DNA from: Geobacter sp. UBA1603
GTDB lineage: Bacteria; Desulfobacterota; Desulfuromonadia; Geobacterales; Pseudopelobacteraceae
Direction of reading: 5' to 3'
Assembly (NCBI GenBank): GCA_002322035.1
Contig: DCNF01000059.1
Span: forward strand, 11,556-19,190
DNA length: 7,635 nt
Shown: piece after piece, positions 7,511 through 7,635 of the stretch
How positions within the stretch are numbered: position 1 is the first letter of the stretch
Layout of the letters: every line of letters begins with the position of its first letter
Notes under the pieces: model-generated
The model's input: the letters and a program-made list of their open reading frames with translations, nothing else
What the model was told of the DNA's origin: nothing
Databases searched by the model: none
Position numbers and translations under genes: made by a program

Positions 7511-7635
7511 ATGAAACGCCTCATCGTTATCTGCACGATCATTCTTGCCGGGTTGCAGGCCCTGCCATCACTGGCAGCGCCTCTCAAAGTCTACGTCTCT
7601 GACATCAACGCCATCGGTTCCCAGAACAGGGACGA
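7511..7635 (+). CDS. Exported protein of unknown function, N-terminal 41 codons (cut by window edge)
   Basis: The frame is open from the ATG at 7511 to the window end. GGGAGGGA lies just upstream and a near-consensus promoter precedes it. The visible residues start MKR, followed by a hydrophobic stretch (about residues 4-16) and SLA-AP, a plausible signal peptidase I site after Ala22. The mature protein would begin APLKVYVSDINAIGSQNRD. There is no lipobox cysteine, so it is predicted to be periplasmic or outer-membrane associated rather than a lipoprotein. The strand pattern KVYVSDINAIG recalls the first beta strand of CsgG/LpoB-like envelope proteins, but too little is present to name a family. 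Confidence 0.8.
   Translation, partial: MKRLIVICTIILAGLQALPSLAAPLKVYVSDINAIGSQNRD

Overview
The window looks like ordinary chromosome from a Geobacter-like bacterium (Desulfuromonadota, Geobacteraceae or near relatives). This is inferred from the moderately high GC content, the ferredoxin-fused EtfA, the adjoining membrane Fe-S oxidoreductase with two CCG domains, and sigma54-type promoter sequence upstream of gdhA. I see no mobile element, CRISPR array, tRNA or rRNA.

Layout: (1) 1-974, minus strand: 5' part of a glutamate dehydrogenase gene, cut by the left edge. (2) 975-1470: a 496-base divergent intergenic region. It holds a sigma54-like promoter and a TGCAC-N7-GTGCA palindrome for gdhA, an orphan rho-independent terminator-like hairpin facing the etf genes, a possible sigma70 promoter, and further small inverted repeats. 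(3) 1471-5658, plus strand: etfB, etfA (4-base overlap) and a 657-residue membrane Fe-S/CCG oxidoreductase, read as one operon. (4) 5676-7311, minus strand: a compact operon transcribed in the order double-ACT protein, peptide deformylase, AMMECR1-domain protein. It converges on the etf operon with only 17 bases between stop codons. (5) 7312-7510: a second divergent promoter region with a good sigma70 promoter on each strand and another orphan terminator-like hairpin. (6) 7511 to the right edge, plus strand: the first 41 codons of an exported protein.

How the genes work together: the etf operon is best read as an electron-transfer module. Acyl-CoA dehydrogenases reduce EtfAB, which passes electrons to the membrane protein (five or so membrane segments with candidate heme b histidines, two 4Fe-4S motifs, two HdrD-type CCG cysteine motifs) and on to menaquinone. 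This matches the Etf:(methyl)menaquinone oxidoreductase concept for anaerobic beta-oxidation and aromatic degradation. gdhA assimilates ammonium, and its promoter region suggests nitrogen control. The ACT-def-AMMECR1 operon joins a housekeeping enzyme to two proteins of uncertain function.

Nothing here is clearly a new system. The most interesting points are the two orphan terminator-like hairpins in the divergent promoter regions, the gdhA control region, and the variant cysteine spacing in the EtfA ferredoxin domain.
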